DNA from: Desulfuromonas soudanensis
GTDB lineage: Bacteria; Desulfobacterota; Desulfuromonadia; Desulfuromonadales; WTL
Reading direction: 5' to 3'
DNA: 64,000 bases
Assembly (NCBI RefSeq): GCF_001278055.1
Contig: NZ_CP010802.1
Coordinates: forward strand, 2,829,504-2,893,503
The notes below the pieces were generated by a model that worked only from the letters and a program-made list of their open reading frames with translations, did not search any database and was not told the origin of the DNA. A program made the position numbers and the translations under genes. Position 1 is the stretch's first letter; each line of letters opens with the position of its first letter. Below are positions 49,575 to 59,326 of the stretch, piece after piece.

Positions 49575-50617
49575 TACCACTGGATCCCGAGCATCAGACA
49601 GTTGAGGCCGCTGCCGATCCCCAGAAAGGCGACGAGATCGCCGGGGAGGAGGGCGTCGCGCTCCTTGGCGATGGCGGCGGTTACCGGCAGGGAGACGGTC
49701 CCCATGTTGCCGAGAAATTCGAAGGTGGTGAAGTCCTTCTCCGGAGCGATGCCGATGGTCTGCAGGATCAGGCGCTGATGGGCCTCCCCGACCTGGTGGC
49801 AGATGACCTTGCCGATCCGCTCGGTGGTCAGCTCCATCTCGGAGAGGAAGAGCTCCCAGGTCTTCTTCCCCAGCTCGACGCCGTGCTTCATCACCGCCAC
49901 CGCGTCGGTCTCCATGTAGGGGACGGGGTGCGCCGGGTTGTCGGAACGGATCCCCCAGCGGCAGAGGGCGTGGAACTGGGGTGCGGCGACATTGACGCCG
50001 CCGAGGAGCCGGGGGCGCCGGGAGGGGGAAAAGGAGCCGTCGGTGAGGAGGACCGCCACGGCGCCGGAGCCGCCGGTGAGCGTCGCCAGGGAGGTGGTGA
50101 AGAGGGCCATGCTCGGGTTGTCGAGCATCCGCTGAATCATGATCTCGTTGATTTCCCGGGACGACTCGCAGGCCACCACCAGGCCGGCGCGGATCTGGCC
50201 GAGCTCGATGCGGTTGGCGATATCGAGAACGCCGTTGAGAACGCCGAGGCAGGCGTTGGAGAGGTCGTAGACGGCGGCGTTCCCCTGGATGCCGAGGGCG
50301 GCGGCAACCTGGCAGGCGGTGGCCGGCTCGAAGTGCTCGCGGCAAACCCCGGCATAGACCAGGGCGCCGATGTCCTGCGGGGCGATGTTCTTTTCCTGGA
50401 TCGCCTTTTTCGCCGCCGCAATCGCCCCCTGGGAGACCGGGGTGTTCGGCTTCCACCAGCGCCGTTCGCGGATGCCGGTGAGGGCCTCGAGCTGGCCCGG
50501 AGCGATGTGCAGGGCATCGTACATCGGCTTGAGCCGGTTCTCCAGTTCGGTCGAGGTGACGACGATGGGAGCCAGTTCGTAACCGACCGACTCGATATAA
50601 ACTCGGGAATATCTCAT
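49574..50617 (-). CDS. oleA: OleA, head-to-head acyl condensing enzyme
   Basis: Thiolase-fold enzyme of 347 residues that condenses two fatty acyl chains and releases a beta-keto acid. Nucleophile Cys123 in LSNACLGVLNG, Glu97 in REHFEPATA (general base in OleA), His274 in VICHQVGEAH and Asn304 in FEFLGNMGTV are visible. The Glu is the residue that separates OleA from FabH. ATG 50617 (MRYSRVYIES) aligns with known OleA starts; ATG 50626 is also possible, and no clear ribosome site is seen. It is first of four translationally linked ole genes. Confidence 0.94.
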   Translation of the reverse strand: MRYSRVYIESVGYELAPIVVTSTELENRLKPMYDALHIAPGQLEALTGIRERRWWKPNTPVSQGAIAAAKKAIQEKNIAPQDIGALVYAGVCREHFEPATACQVAAALGIQGNAAVYDLSNACLGVLNGVLDIANRIELGQIRAGLVVACESSREINEIMIQRMLDNPSMALFTTSLATLTGGSGAVAVLLTDGSFSPSRRPRLLGGVNVAAPQFHALCRWGIRSDNPAHPVPYMETDAVAVMKHGVELGKKTWELFLSEMELTTERIGKVICHQVGEAHQRLILQTIGIAPEKDFTTFEFLGNMGTVSLPVTAAIAKERDALLPGDLVAFLGIGSGLNCLMLGIQW

Positions 50618-50751
50618 AAACACCATTGGGTTTGCGTGGTCGATGGCCTGGTTAAAAAACGCTCCATCCTACCTTTTATGGCCGATTTAGGCAAGGATTA
50701 GCTCCGGGGAGGCCGTCGGCCGGAGAAGGTTTGTAACACAGGGCGGAGGAG

Positions 50752-50800
50752 GAAAAAAAGTAAAAAGGGGGAGCGAGGCCGTAAAAGGCCCCGTCCCCCC
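50752..50800 (-). terminator. Terminator of the Bax-inhibitor-like gene
   Basis: GGGGGAGCGAGGCC and GGCCCCGTCCCCC form an imperfect stem around GTAAAA, with an A-rich run at 50752-50767 giving the U-tract for leftward transcripts. Confidence 0.65.
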
Positions 50801-50829
50801 GTGGCGGTGGTGACGGTTCCGTGTCCTGC

Positions 50830-51528
50830 TCAGCGCCGGTTTCCCATGAGGCGCAGCATCATGAGAAAGAGGTTGATGAAGTCGAGATAGAGGGTCAGGG
50901 CGCCGAGGATGGTCGCCTTCTGCCGGGCCTCGTCGTCGGCAAAGCCCGCCGCGGCCATGCGCTTGAGCTTCTGGGTGTCGTAGGCGGTGAGGCCGACGAA
51001 GACCAGGACCCCGATGCAGCTCACCACCCAGGTGATCATGGCACTCTGCAGGAAGATATTGACCACCGAGGCAATGATGATGCCGATGAGCCCCATGAAG
51101 AGGAAACTCCCCCAGCCGGTGAGGTCGCGCCGGGTGACCATGCCGTAGAGGCTCATGGCGCCGAAGGTGCCGGCGGCGACGAAAAAGGTGCTGGCGATGG
51201 AGCTCTCGGTGTAGACGAGGAAGATGGCGGAGAAGGTCACCCCGGAGAGGGCCGAGTAGAGGAGGAACATCATCTTCGCTGTGCCGGCGCTGATGCGGTT
51301 GATGGCCGCCGAGAGGCCGATCACCAGGCCGAGCTCGGCGATGATCAGGGCGTAAAAGACCAGGCGGTTGCCGAAGATGGCCTGCAGCAGCGCCGGGCTC
51401 GAGAGGGTGAAGATCGCCGCCAACGCCGTCACGCCAAGGCCGGCGGTCATCCAGCCGTAGACCCGGGGGAAGAAGCTGCTTGTGGCGACAACCGCCGGGT
51501 TATGGGTGTAAACGGTGTCTCTGTCCAT
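50830..51528 (-). CDS. Bax inhibitor-1 / YccA family membrane protein
   Basis: Integral membrane protein of 232 residues with about seven helices. Family features are FPRVYGWMTAGLGVTALAAI, AYDTQKLKRMAAAGFADDEA and ILGALTLYLDFINLFLMMLR, where the C-terminal DFINLFLMMLR is the BI-1 hallmark. In E. coli YccA modulates FtsH and YbhL is a relative; other members conduct calcium. It lies between the Pfa genes and oleA on the same strand but has its own terminator, so a link to lipid synthesis is not established. Confidence 0.92.
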   Translation of the reverse strand: MDRDTVYTHNPAVVATSSFFPRVYGWMTAGLGVTALAAIFTLSSPALLQAIFGNRLVFYALIIAELGLVIGLSAAINRISAGTAKMMFLLYSALSGVTFSAIFLVYTESSIASTFFVAAGTFGAMSLYGMVTRRDLTGWGSFLFMGLIGIIIASVVNIFLQSAMITWVVSCIGVLVFVGLTAYDTQKLKRMAAAGFADDEARQKATILGALTLYLDFINLFLMMLRLMGNRR

Positions 51529-52184
51529 CGGGGAGTCTCCTTTGATTGTGGGGAAAAAGCTGCGGTCACTCGTTATCGAATTGATGTTAGATCAGCATTG
51601 ATCGTCCGTTGCCAGGGTAAAACCGTCGGGTCGCGCCCCGACAGGCGCCTTACTTTTTGTCCAGACGGCAACAAAAAAGTAAGCAAAAAGTGCCTGTCAC
51701 CTGCGGTGGGCATGGCTTGGAGGGTTGGTTCGGTTAATTGCTGAGGTGCTCAGAGGCGGTCGGTGTTGTCTTGTACCTCAGCTTCGATTCCAGGTCGCCG
51801 GTCTTCCGTTTGCAGGGGTTTCAGCGAACATTTTGTTAAAGGGCTTCTGGTTTGAAAAGCCAGGAGCAAAGGCAGAATCTACGGCACGGCCACCGAGGAC
51901 TCGCCCTTGTTTTCCCGGTTCTGCTTTTCAACCAGCAGCCCCTCAACAAAATGCTGGCGGCAACGAAGGTGATCGCACTGCCCTTGGCAGGACCACCCGG
52001 TGGTTGAGCCGCCGCGCCGGACGTCTCTGCATCAAAGGGAGATTGCTTCCCGATCCGTTACGACCCATGCCGACCGCAGGTCAAGCGCTTTTCTGCCTAC
52101 TCTTTAGTCGCTTTACAAAAGAGTAGGTCGGCGTCGGGGGCCGAGACCCCCGGGTTCTGTTCCTGAACTTGTTTAGGCTTCTTC
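51529..52184. other. Repeat-like non-coding element between Pfa and BI-1 genes
   Basis: About 650 bp. It starts with paired CTTACTTTTTGTCC and AAAAAAGTAAGCAAAAAGT segments and ends with CTACTCTTT...AAAGAGTAG (about 52100-52126), a hairpin. Long stretches are GC-rich without a credible gene; the frame 51725-52126 has no ribosome site or motif. It resembles the decayed interspersed sequences found in many proteobacterial genomes. It separates the Pfa transcript from the downstream genes. Confidence 0.5.
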
Positions 52185-55100
52185 TCAGCCAAGCTGACGC
52201 AACCGCACCGTAAAATCGGTCATCTGATAGATCACCCGCCCATCAGCGGAGAGAAAACCGTTGGCCTTGAGAAGTTTCCCCTCATCATCAATGGCGGTGA
52301 CGGTGGCCTCGACGGTCACCTCACGATTTGCCGGGATGACCTGACCGCGATAGTTCCAGCTGTGGCGCTCGCCGTGAGCGATCGCCTCGAGAACGGTGTC
52401 TGCATCCCCCCCCCAGCGCTCGACGGCGAGGACCTTGAGAAGCTGCAGCAGCGACTCGAGACCGAGGGAGCCGGGGATCACCGGGTCCTGGTAGAAGTGG
52501 GCCTTGAAGAACCACTCGTCGGGGTCGACCCCCTTGGTGCCGCGGATGAAGCCGAGGCCGAAAGCGCCGCCATCCTTGACGAAGGCGTCGATGGCATCGA
52601 CCATGCGCAGCTTTTTCTTCGGATAGGGGGCCCCTTCGGGATAGGGGAAGGAGAGGGCGCGCCCGGCCTCTTCGGCGCTCATCTGCCAGGGGGTGGCTCC
52701 CCGCACCCCGACCTGCTGGGCCAGGGACTCGGCGGAGAAGAAGCCGAAGACCGTGTCGCCCGTGTAGACGGGACCTGCGCAATCGCGGATCTCGAAATCG
52801 TACCCCTGGATGATCATGCCGCCGCTTGCCGAGACGCGGGTAATCTTCACCTTTGTCGTCAGGGTTCCGGATTCGGGAGTGACCGGACGGTGCTGAACGG
52901 CGTTGCCGTCGAGGTTGCGGAAGCGCAGGTCGACGGGACTGGTCAGGGCGCTCCCAAGATAGGCGGCGAGCCAGCCGCAGGGCTGCAGCCCCGTTTCCAG
53001 CAGAATGGCGAAGGGCATCTCCTTCTGCCCGCCGGCCTCGAAGTACCAGGCGTCGGGAGGGACGTCGTACTCGGCCTCGATGGTCACCCCGGCCACGAGT
53101 TTCCACGGAGCGCCGTCGATGGCGACGATGCGGTCGAGAAACTGAAACGGAGGGCCGGGGAGGCGGGCGATCCTGCGCTCGCTGTCGAAAACCCTGTAAG
53201 GCTCGCCGAAGGCATCGGAGGGGTTGCCGACGGAAAAAGCAAGGATCTTCTCGTAGTCGTAGAGAGGGACTGTCCCCAGCTTCACCGGGGACTGTCCCCT
53301 TTGGTCGTCAGGGACTGTCCCCAGCTTCACCGGGGACTGTCCCCTTTGGTCGTCAGGGACTGTCCCCAGCTTCACCGGGGACTGTCCCCCTTGGTCGTCA
53401 GAGATCGCCGTAAAACCGGGGACAGTCCCCGGTAGGGCTGGGGACAGTCCCTTAGAACCCTTAAAACCGGGGACAGTCCCCGATAGGGCTGGGGACAGTC
53501 CCTGCCAGAGCCGCTCGACCCGGGGGCGGTCGAGGCCGCAGAGGCGCACGGACATGTCGGGGATCTCGACGATCGCCTTGCCGTCGGCGTACATCAGGGC
53601 GTCGACGATGGCGAAGGGCTCGGGTCCGTAGCCGAGCTCCTTGATGCTCACCCGGTAGGTGACGGTACGCGTCGTCTCGGTGACCTGGCCGCGGCACTTG
53701 AGGCCGGAATCGATGCCGGGGATCGGCTCGCACCAGGTCGTCCCCTCTTCGCCGACCCATCCCAGGCGCAGCAGGTAGATGCGCAGGGTGTGCATGCAGC
53801 ACTCGTACATGAGCGTCCCCGGCATGACCCTGTCGTCGACGAAGTGGCAGGTGAGGAACCAGGCGTCGGGCTGGATGTCCATCTCGGCGCGGATCATCCC
53901 GAGGCCGTAGCGCCCCCCGGCAGGATCGAGTTCGACCACCCGGTCGACGAGCTTGAGCTTGCCGCCGGGGAGGGTGTAGGGGCGCTTGAAACCGAGGGGG
54001 GCAAAGCGGGGCCCGAAGCAGGCGGCAAGGTCGCCGGCATAGAGGGCGGCAATCTGCGCGTCGTCGTAGGATTCCACCGCCATCGGCGCCAGATCCCGCC
54101 AGTCGGCCGGACGTTTCCCCGGCACCGGAAGGAGATCGAGTTTGGTGTGGACGATCCCCTTGCCGGCGGCGAGCTCGCCCTCGGAGAAGAAGCCGGCGCA
54201 GCCGTCTTTCATGGAGAGGAGGGGCTCGCCGTTCACCGTCCCCTCGAAGTTGAAGCGGAAGAGGTAGGTCTGGTCCTGGCGGAAGAAGCGCTCGATTTTG
54301 ATGTCGTAGCGGATCGTCTCGCCGACGACGGGGAGCCCGCGGTGGAAGGTCACCACGGCGTCGAGGAGGCGGTAGACCGCCTTGCCGCGGGTGATGAAGT
54401 CGATCCCGAGGTAGCCGGAGAGAAAGAGGTCGGCCTGCCCGGCCTCGACGGCGACGCAGGTGGGAATCCGTCCGCCGTCGAGGTACCAGCGATCAGGAGT
54501 GACGTCGTGCTCGGTGATCACCCGGCCGCTTGTCATGGAGCGCGGCTCCCCCTCCACGGAAAGGATGCGGTCGACGAGCATCAGCGGCTCGTCGGGGAGG
54601 CGCACCCGGGTCGGGAAGGAATCGACCTCGGCAAACTCCGGCCCGAGCATGGCGGCGATGGAGCCGACGGCGAACTCCAGGCACATCCCCCGGTCGAAGG
54701 CCGGAGGAACGGCGGAAGGGGTCGCCCCTGCCGAGGTCGGAGGGGAGGGGCGATCCCCTGCCTCCGGCAAGATCCCCTGCGCCGCCAGCTGCTCGAGGAG
54801 GCTCAGCTGCAGGGCGAGATTGCCGGAGAGGGCCTCGCCGAGGGTGGCGGAAAAACGCAAATAAGCGCCGTGGGACTCGGCGGCGCAGGCCGCGGCCTCC
54901 TGCATCTGCCGCACCAGGGGATTGTCTTCGCCGGCGGCCGTAGGAACAGAAGAAGGCGCGGCAGGGGGCGGAGCGGGAAGGGGTGAGGGTCGCGGAGGGG
55001 AGAGGGGAGCGACGGTCGCCGGGGACGCCGGGGCGGGTTCGGGTCGCCCCGGGGCGAAGGGACCGCTGCCGATGGGGAGGCGGATGAGCCCTCCCCTGGC

Positions 55101-58100
55101 GGCTCCGGAAGCGGCGTTTCCGAAGGCGGGAGCCGGATAGAGAGCCGCGAGATCGACGGGAACCCGCTCGGCGAGGGCGTTGGCGAGGAGGCGGAGAATG
55201 AGCGAGGTCGGCTCCTGCCCGGGGAAACAGGCGGCGCGGGCGAGATGGGGACGGTCGCCGAGAATCCTCCCGATCATCCGGGTGCAGGAGTTCCCCGGTC
55301 CCATTTCAAAAAAGATGCGAACGCCGTCGGCGTAGGCCTGCTCGATGACCTTCGTGTAATCGATCGTCCCCAGGGCCTGCCCGAGGATGACGTCGGCGAT
55401 CGCCTCCTTCTCGAGGGGATAGGTGCGGCCGAGGGCGCAGCTGTAGAAGGCGACATCGGCAGGGGGGGTGGTCTCGAAGCGGTGGAGCTCCCGGTAGGCC
55501 TCCTGCGAGGGTACGGCGACTTCGCAGTGGACGGTGGTGACTCCCCGCAGCAAGAAGAAGTGAGCGCCGAGGCGGGCAACGACCTCCTCGACCTGCCGGC
55601 GGTCGCCGCCGATGACGCACTCCTGAAAGGTGTTGATGATCAGGAGATAGACCCGGGAGGAGGCGCCAATCGCCTCCTGTACCTGAGAGGCCGGGGCGGC
55701 GACGATCCCCAGCACCCAGTCGACGGGGCGGTTCCCCTTGAGCCCCCAGACCTTGCGGGCCGAGGTGCAGGGACCGGCGAGTTCCTGGGTGAAGAGGGTC
55801 GATTCGCCGAGGCGCCGCGCCATGCCGTCGCGGTCCTTCCAGGCGCCGAAGGAGAAGAGCCCGGCCGATTCGCCGAGGCTGTAGCCGGAGACCGCCTGGG
55901 GCTCGATGCCGAAGGAGCGCACCAGATCGCTCACCGCCGTCCCGAGGGCGACCTGGGCGATCACCAGGGCGTTGTGGTCGTCGTGGATCGTCTCGGCGAG
56001 GGTCTCCCGCCAGAAATGCTGGGGGAGGTACTGGCGGGCGAGATAGCGGCTTTCGCCGTCCTGGTGGCGGTAGATCTCGGGCCAGCGGGCGGAGAGTTCG
56101 CGCCCCATGCCGGCGAAGTGGTTGCCGGAGCCGGGGAAGATGAAGGCGACCTTCCCTTTCGGTGCCAGGGGGGCCGGGGCGTAGAAGAGGCGGTCGCGCA
56201 GGGACGCGGAGAAAGAACCGGAGCCGGCGCCGATCCCCTGCTCGGGGCGCTGCTGCAGGGCGGCGCGGGCTTCCGCAAGCTGGGCGAGAAGATCGCCGGA
56301 ACAGGCGGCGACGAGGGCGACGCAGCGGGAGCGGGCGGCCTCGAGGGGGGAGCGCTGCAGCCAGGCCGCGGCGAGCTCGTCCATCCCGTCCGCTTCCCTC
56401 TGCGGCGCCGAGCCGACGAAGGATTCGAGGTCGGAGAGCTTCTCCAGGAGTTCCGCCGGGGTGTTCCCCTCAAGAGCGAAGAGCCCCTCGGGAAGGGGAC
56501 CCAGGGGGCGGGAGGAGACGAGGGGGCGCCCGGGGCGTACCTTCTCCTCGACCCCTTCGAGGAGGGCGTGGGAGCAGGTGCCGTCGACGCCGAAGGCGCT
56601 GACCAGGGCCCGGCGGTTCCCTTCGGCGCGGTTGCGGAGCCAGTACTGGGGAGCCGTCGGCAGGATGAAGGAGCGCTTGCCGCGAATCCATTCGTAGCGC
56701 GCCTGGCGCAGATTGCGCAGCGGCGGAATGATCTGGCGATAGAGGCAGAGGGTCGCCTTGATGACGGACGCCAGCCCCGCGGCGGCGCCGGCATGGCCGA
56801 TGTCGGCCTTGACGCTTCCCACGTAGCAGGGGTTCTCCGTCGCGACCGCCGAGAAACAGGCGCCGAGGGCCTCGGCCTCGAGGGCGTCTTCGGCGGGGAG
56901 GCCGCTGCCGTGGGTTTCGAGATAGGAGACGCTTTCGGGAGAGACGTTGGCTTCCCGGCAGAGACGCTCGAGGGCCAGGGAATAGACGCCCTTCTCCGGC
57001 AGGGGGTTGTCGGCGGCGCCGCCGACGGCGGTGCCGATCCCCTTGATGACGGCGTAGATCCGGTCGCCGTCGCGCTGGGCATCCTCGAGACGCTTGAGGA
57101 CCAGGGCCGCGGCCCCCTCGCCGATGACCGTGCCGTCGGCGGCGCTGTCGAAGGGACGGGCGACTCCCGAGGCCGAGAAGGGACGGAGAGCGTGCTGGGC
57201 GAGGACCGAGCGCAGGTCGCCGTTCATGTCGGCGGCGCCGACCAGGGCCCGGTTGATCGATCCTTCCTGCAGGGCGTGCACCGCCACCTCGAGGGCGCGC
57301 AGCCCCGAGTTCTCCTCGCTGGAGAGGGTGAAACTCGGCCCGCCGATGCGGAATTCCTTGGCGATGCGGCTGGCGACGATACTCCCCAGAGCCCCCATCA
57401 CCCGGTTGGCGGTCAGCGGCGGCCCGGCGGCCTCCCGAAGAGAGGCGACCCAGGCGTCATAGGCCTCCTCCGTGAGATCGAGACCGAGGGCGGCCGCCCA
57501 GGCGCGGGCCCGTTTCTGGATCGACCAGCGGAAGCTGAAGCCGGTGGCGGCGAGATCGAGTCCGGTGCCGACATAGACGCCGGTGAAGAGGAGATCCTCG
57601 TTCTTGAGACCGGCATCCTGCAGCGCCCGGTCGGCGACCTGGAGCATGAGGAGCTGCCGGGGGAGCATCTCGCCGATCTCCTTCGGCGGGATGCGGAATT
57701 CGCCGGGGGTGGAGGTGACCTCGGGGACGAAATGCCCGGCAAAGGGGGTCGCCGAAAGCCCCGCCTCCTGAAACCAGCGGCTCTCCGGGGCGCCCCACCA
57801 CCCCTCGGCCGGGGTCGGTGCCACCCCGCGGGACCCGCCGAGGACCCGCTCTTCGAAGGCCTGCAGCGAATCCCAGGGGCCGAAGTGGGCGCCGAGGCCG
57901 ACGATAGCCACCGCCTGGCTCTTGCGGCGGAAGGAGGGGGGAAAGGCGACGGTGCTGCGGGACGGTTTTTTCGGGATCCACTCTTCCACCAGGAGGTGGG
58001 CGTTGATGCCGCCGAAACCGAAGGCGCTCACCGCCGCCCGCCGCGGCTCCCCTTTTTTCCGGGGTTGCCAGGGGGTCGGCGCGCCGAGAACCTTAAAGGG

Positions 58101-59324
58101 GCTCCCCTCGAGAGCGACCCCCCGGGCCGGGACGGAAAAATTGGCCGTCGGCGGCAACGTCTCCTCCCTCAGAGCGAGGAGGGTTTTCATCAGGGCCGCC
58201 GAGCCGGCGGCGGTGAGGAGGTGGCCAATGTTCGACTTCACCGAGCCGAGAACGGCCTGGCCGCGGCGCCACCCCGTCTCCCCCCACAGCGTCTTCATGC
58301 TGGCGAATTCGACGGCATCCCCCACCGGGGTTCCGGTGGCGTGGCATTCGATCAGATCGACATCCGTCGGCGACCATCCGGCCTGCTGGTAGGCCGAGCG
58401 CATGGCCCGCAGCTGCCCTTCCGAGGCCGGGGCGAGCAGGGAGCCGCCGAGGTCGTTGGAGAGGCCGATGCCGCGGATGACGCCGTAGATGGAATCGCCG
58501 TCGCGCACCGCGTCTTCGGTGCGCTTGAGGAGGAACATCCCGCACCCCTCGCCGACCACCAGCCCGTCCCCCTTCTCGTCGAAGGGGGAACAGGTCCCGG
58601 AGGGAGAGACGGCGTGGAGCTGGGAAAAACCCATCTGGGTGTAGAGGGGATCGGGGCGGGAGAGGCCGCCGGCGAGCATGGCGTCGGCCCGCCCAGCGGC
58701 GAGTTCGTCGACGGCGAGCTTGATGGCGTAGAGGGAGGAGGCGCAGGCGGCGTCGAGGGTGAAGCAGGTGCCGCCGAGACCGAGGGCCTTGGCGAGAATC
58801 CCCGCCGGCAGACCGGCGACGTAGCGGTTGAGGGGATCGGTGGCCGGCCGTTCCGGCTCCAGAGCCTTGCCGAGGAGGGCCTCTTCGAAGGAGAAACCGA
58901 GAAGCTCCCGGGCCAGATCCGACGACTTCTCGCTGGGAAGAGCGAGATTGCCGAGAATGACGCCGACCCGGGCCCTGTCGACGGCGGCGGTGGCGCCGTC
59001 GTCCCAGGCCCGTCCGCCGGCGACGAGGAGCAGGCGCACCATCGGATCGAGGGACGCCAGAAGCGCCGGGGAGATGGCCATTCCCGCAGGGAGCGCCCCC
59101 ATCCCCTCCTCGTCGATGAAGCACCCTTTTTTTGAAGAGACCTTGTCCGGTGCTCCGACCGCCGGGTCATAAACGTCCTGCGGTTTGAGAAGCCAGCGCC
59201 CCTCGGGGGGGCACCGGGAGGTGTCGACGCCGGAGCTGATATTTTCCCAGAAACGCTCCAGGGTCGGCGAGGAGGGGAAGACCCCGCCGATGCCGACGAT
59301 CGCCACAGACTTACCGTGCTTCAT
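52185..59324 (-). CDS. PfaC-like PUFA synthase with built-in PfaB-type acyltransferase
   Basis: Multidomain synthase of 2379 residues, cytoplasmic. Order: KS (about 5-450; Cys194 in DAACASS, His328, His368), chain-length factor (about 470-925; the active Cys replaced by Glu671 in LSSEENSGL), acyltransferase (about 1055-1380; Ser1149 in GYSLGESAG, His1266) and a Pro/Ala linker. Four FabA-like hotdog units follow as two pairs (about 1575-1925 and 2040-2379) with candidate catalytic His1827 (CHFVDDRVMPG) and His2276 (AHFYQDPVIPG). Gamma-proteobacterial PfaC lacks the AT, which is separate PfaB; AT inside this protein matches the myxobacterial Pfa3 order, but the terminal acyltransferase of Pfa3 is missing. 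A repeat-coded stretch (1941-2020) lies between the hotdog pairs. The start is two bases from the PfaA-like stop. Confidence 0.92.
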   Translation of the reverse strand: MKHGKSVAIVGIGGVFPSSPTLERFWENISSGVDTSRCPPEGRWLLKPQDVYDPAVGAPDKVSSKKGCFIDEEGMGALPAGMAISPALLASLDPMVRLLLVAGGRAWDDGATAAVDRARVGVILGNLALPSEKSSDLARELLGFSFEEALLGKALEPERPATDPLNRYVAGLPAGILAKALGLGGTCFTLDAACASSLYAIKLAVDELAAGRADAMLAGGLSRPDPLYTQMGFSQLHAVSPSGTCSPFDEKGDGLVVGEGCGMFLLKRTEDAVRDGDSIYGVIRGIGLSNDLGGSLLAPASEGQLRAMRSAYQQAGWSPTDVDLIECHATGTPVGDAVEFASMKTLWGETGWRRGQAVLGSVKSNIGHLLTAAGSAALMKTLLALREETLPPTANFSVPARGVALEGSPFKVLGAPTPWQPRKKGEPRRAAVSAFGFGGINAHLLVEEWIPKKPSRSTVAFPPSFRRKSQAVAIVGLGAHFGPWDSLQAFEERVLGGSRGVAPTPAEGWWGAPESRWFQEAGLSATPFAGHFVPEVTSTPGEFRIPPKEIGEMLPRQLLMLQVADRALQDAGLKNEDLLFTGVYVGTGLDLAATGFSFRWSIQKRARAWAAALGLDLTEEAYDAWVASLREAAGPPLTANRVMGALGSIVASRIAKEFRIGGPSFTLSSEENSGLRALEVAVHALQEGSINRALVGAADMNGDLRSVLAQHALRPFSASGVARPFDSAADGTVIGEGAAALVLKRLEDAQRDGDRIYAVIKGIGTAVGGAADNPLPEKGVYSLALERLCREANVSPESVSYLETHGSGLPAEDALEAEALGACFSAVATENPCYVGSVKADIGHAGAAAGLASVIKATLCLYRQIIPPLRNLRQARYEWIRGKRSFILPTAPQYWLRNRAEGNRRALVSAFGVDGTCSHALLEGVEEKVRPGRPLVSSRPLGPLPEGLFALEGNTPAELLEKLSDLESFVGSAPQREADGMDELAAAWLQRSPLEAARSRCVALVAACSGDLLAQLAEARAALQQRPEQGIGAGSGSFSASLRDRLFYAPAPLAPKGKVAFIFPGSGNHFAGMGRELSARWPEIYRHQDGESRYLARQYLPQHFWRETLAETIHDDHNALVIAQVALGTAVSDLVRSFGIEPQAVSGYSLGESAGLFSFGAWKDRDGMARRLGESTLFTQELAGPCTSARKVWGLKGNRPVDWVLGIVAAPASQVQEAIGASSRVYLLIINTFQECVIGGDRRQVEEVVARLGAHFFLLRGVTTVHCEVAVPSQEAYRELHRFETTPPADVAFYSCALGRTYPLEKEAIADVILGQALGTIDYTKVIEQAYADGVRIFFEMGPGNSCTRMIGRILGDRPHLARAACFPGQEPTSLILRLLANALAERVPVDLAALYPAPAFGNAASGAARGGLIRLPIGSGPFAPGRPEPAPASPATVAPLSPPRPSPLPAPPPAAPSSVPTAAGEDNPLVRQMQEAAACAAESHGAYLRFSATLGEALSGNLALQLSLLEQLAAQGILPEAGDRPSPPTSAGATPSAVPPAFDRGMCLEFAVGSIAAMLGPEFAEVDSFPTRVRLPDEPLMLVDRILSVEGEPRSMTSGRVITEHDVTPDRWYLDGGRIPTCVAVEAGQADLFLSGYLGIDFITRGKAVYRLLDAVVTFHRGLPVVGETIRYDIKIERFFRQDQTYLFRFNFEGTVNGEPLLSMKDGCAGFFSEGELAAGKGIVHTKLDLLPVPGKRPADWRDLAPMAVESYDDAQIAALYAGDLAACFGPRFAPLGFKRPYTLPGGKLKLVDRVVELDPAGGRYGLGMIRAEMDIQPDAWFLTCHFVDDRVMPGTLMYECCMHTLRIYLLRLGWVGEEGTTWCEPIPGIDSGLKCRGQVTETTRTVTYRVSIKELGYGPEPFAIVDALMYADGKAIVEIPDMSVRLCGLDRPRVERLWQGLSPALSGTVPGFKGSKGLSPALPGTVPGFTAISDDQGGQSPVKLGTVPDDQRGQSPVKLGTVPDDQRGQSPVKLGTVPLYDYEKILAFSVGNPSDAFGEPYRVFDSERRIARLPGPPFQFLDRIVAIDGAPWKLVAGVTIEAEYDVPPDAWYFEAGGQKEMPFAILLETGLQPCGWLAAYLGSALTSPVDLRFRNLDGNAVQHRPVTPESGTLTTKVKITRVSASGGMIIQGYDFEIRDCAGPVYTGDTVFGFFSAESLAQQVGVRGATPWQMSAEEAGRALSFPYPEGAPYPKKKLRMVDAIDAFVKDGGAFGLGFIRGTKGVDPDEWFFKAHFYQDPVIPGSLGLESLLQLLKVLAVERWGGDADTVLEAIAHGERHSWNYRGQVIPANREVTVEATVTAIDDEGKLLKANGFLSADGRVIYQMTDFTVRLRQLG
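53266..53502. repeat. In-frame GGGGACTGTCCCC minisatellite in the synthase gene
   Basis: Three perfect or near-perfect 45-bp units (starts 53266, 53311, 53356) each contain two GGGACTGTCCCC-like palindromes. Two further related inverted units follow to about 53502. The array is divisible into codons and encodes repeated DDQRGQSPVKLGTVP and GLSPALxGTVPGF. It lies exactly between the two hotdog didomains. Confidence 0.95.
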
Positions 59325-59326
59325 CC

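Noticed and set aside
48684-50456. A long OleB frame extended through oleA
   Set aside because: The extension is an Arg/Pro-rich shadow of oleA; the real oleB start overlaps the oleA stop.
51725-52126. 133-codon plus-strand frame between the BI-1 and Pfa genes
   Set aside because: Composition is that of a GC-rich repeat, with no ribosome site or conserved feature.
53266-53502. Possible CRISPR array
   Set aside because: Repeats are contiguous without unique spacers and lie in frame inside a gene; they are a minisatellite.
55245-59135. A 1296-codon open frame on the plus strand opposite the synthase gene
   Set aside because: It is the antisense shadow of a GC-rich gene; its translation is Gly/Ala/Arg/Glu-rich without any motif, while the opposite strand has a complete domain series.
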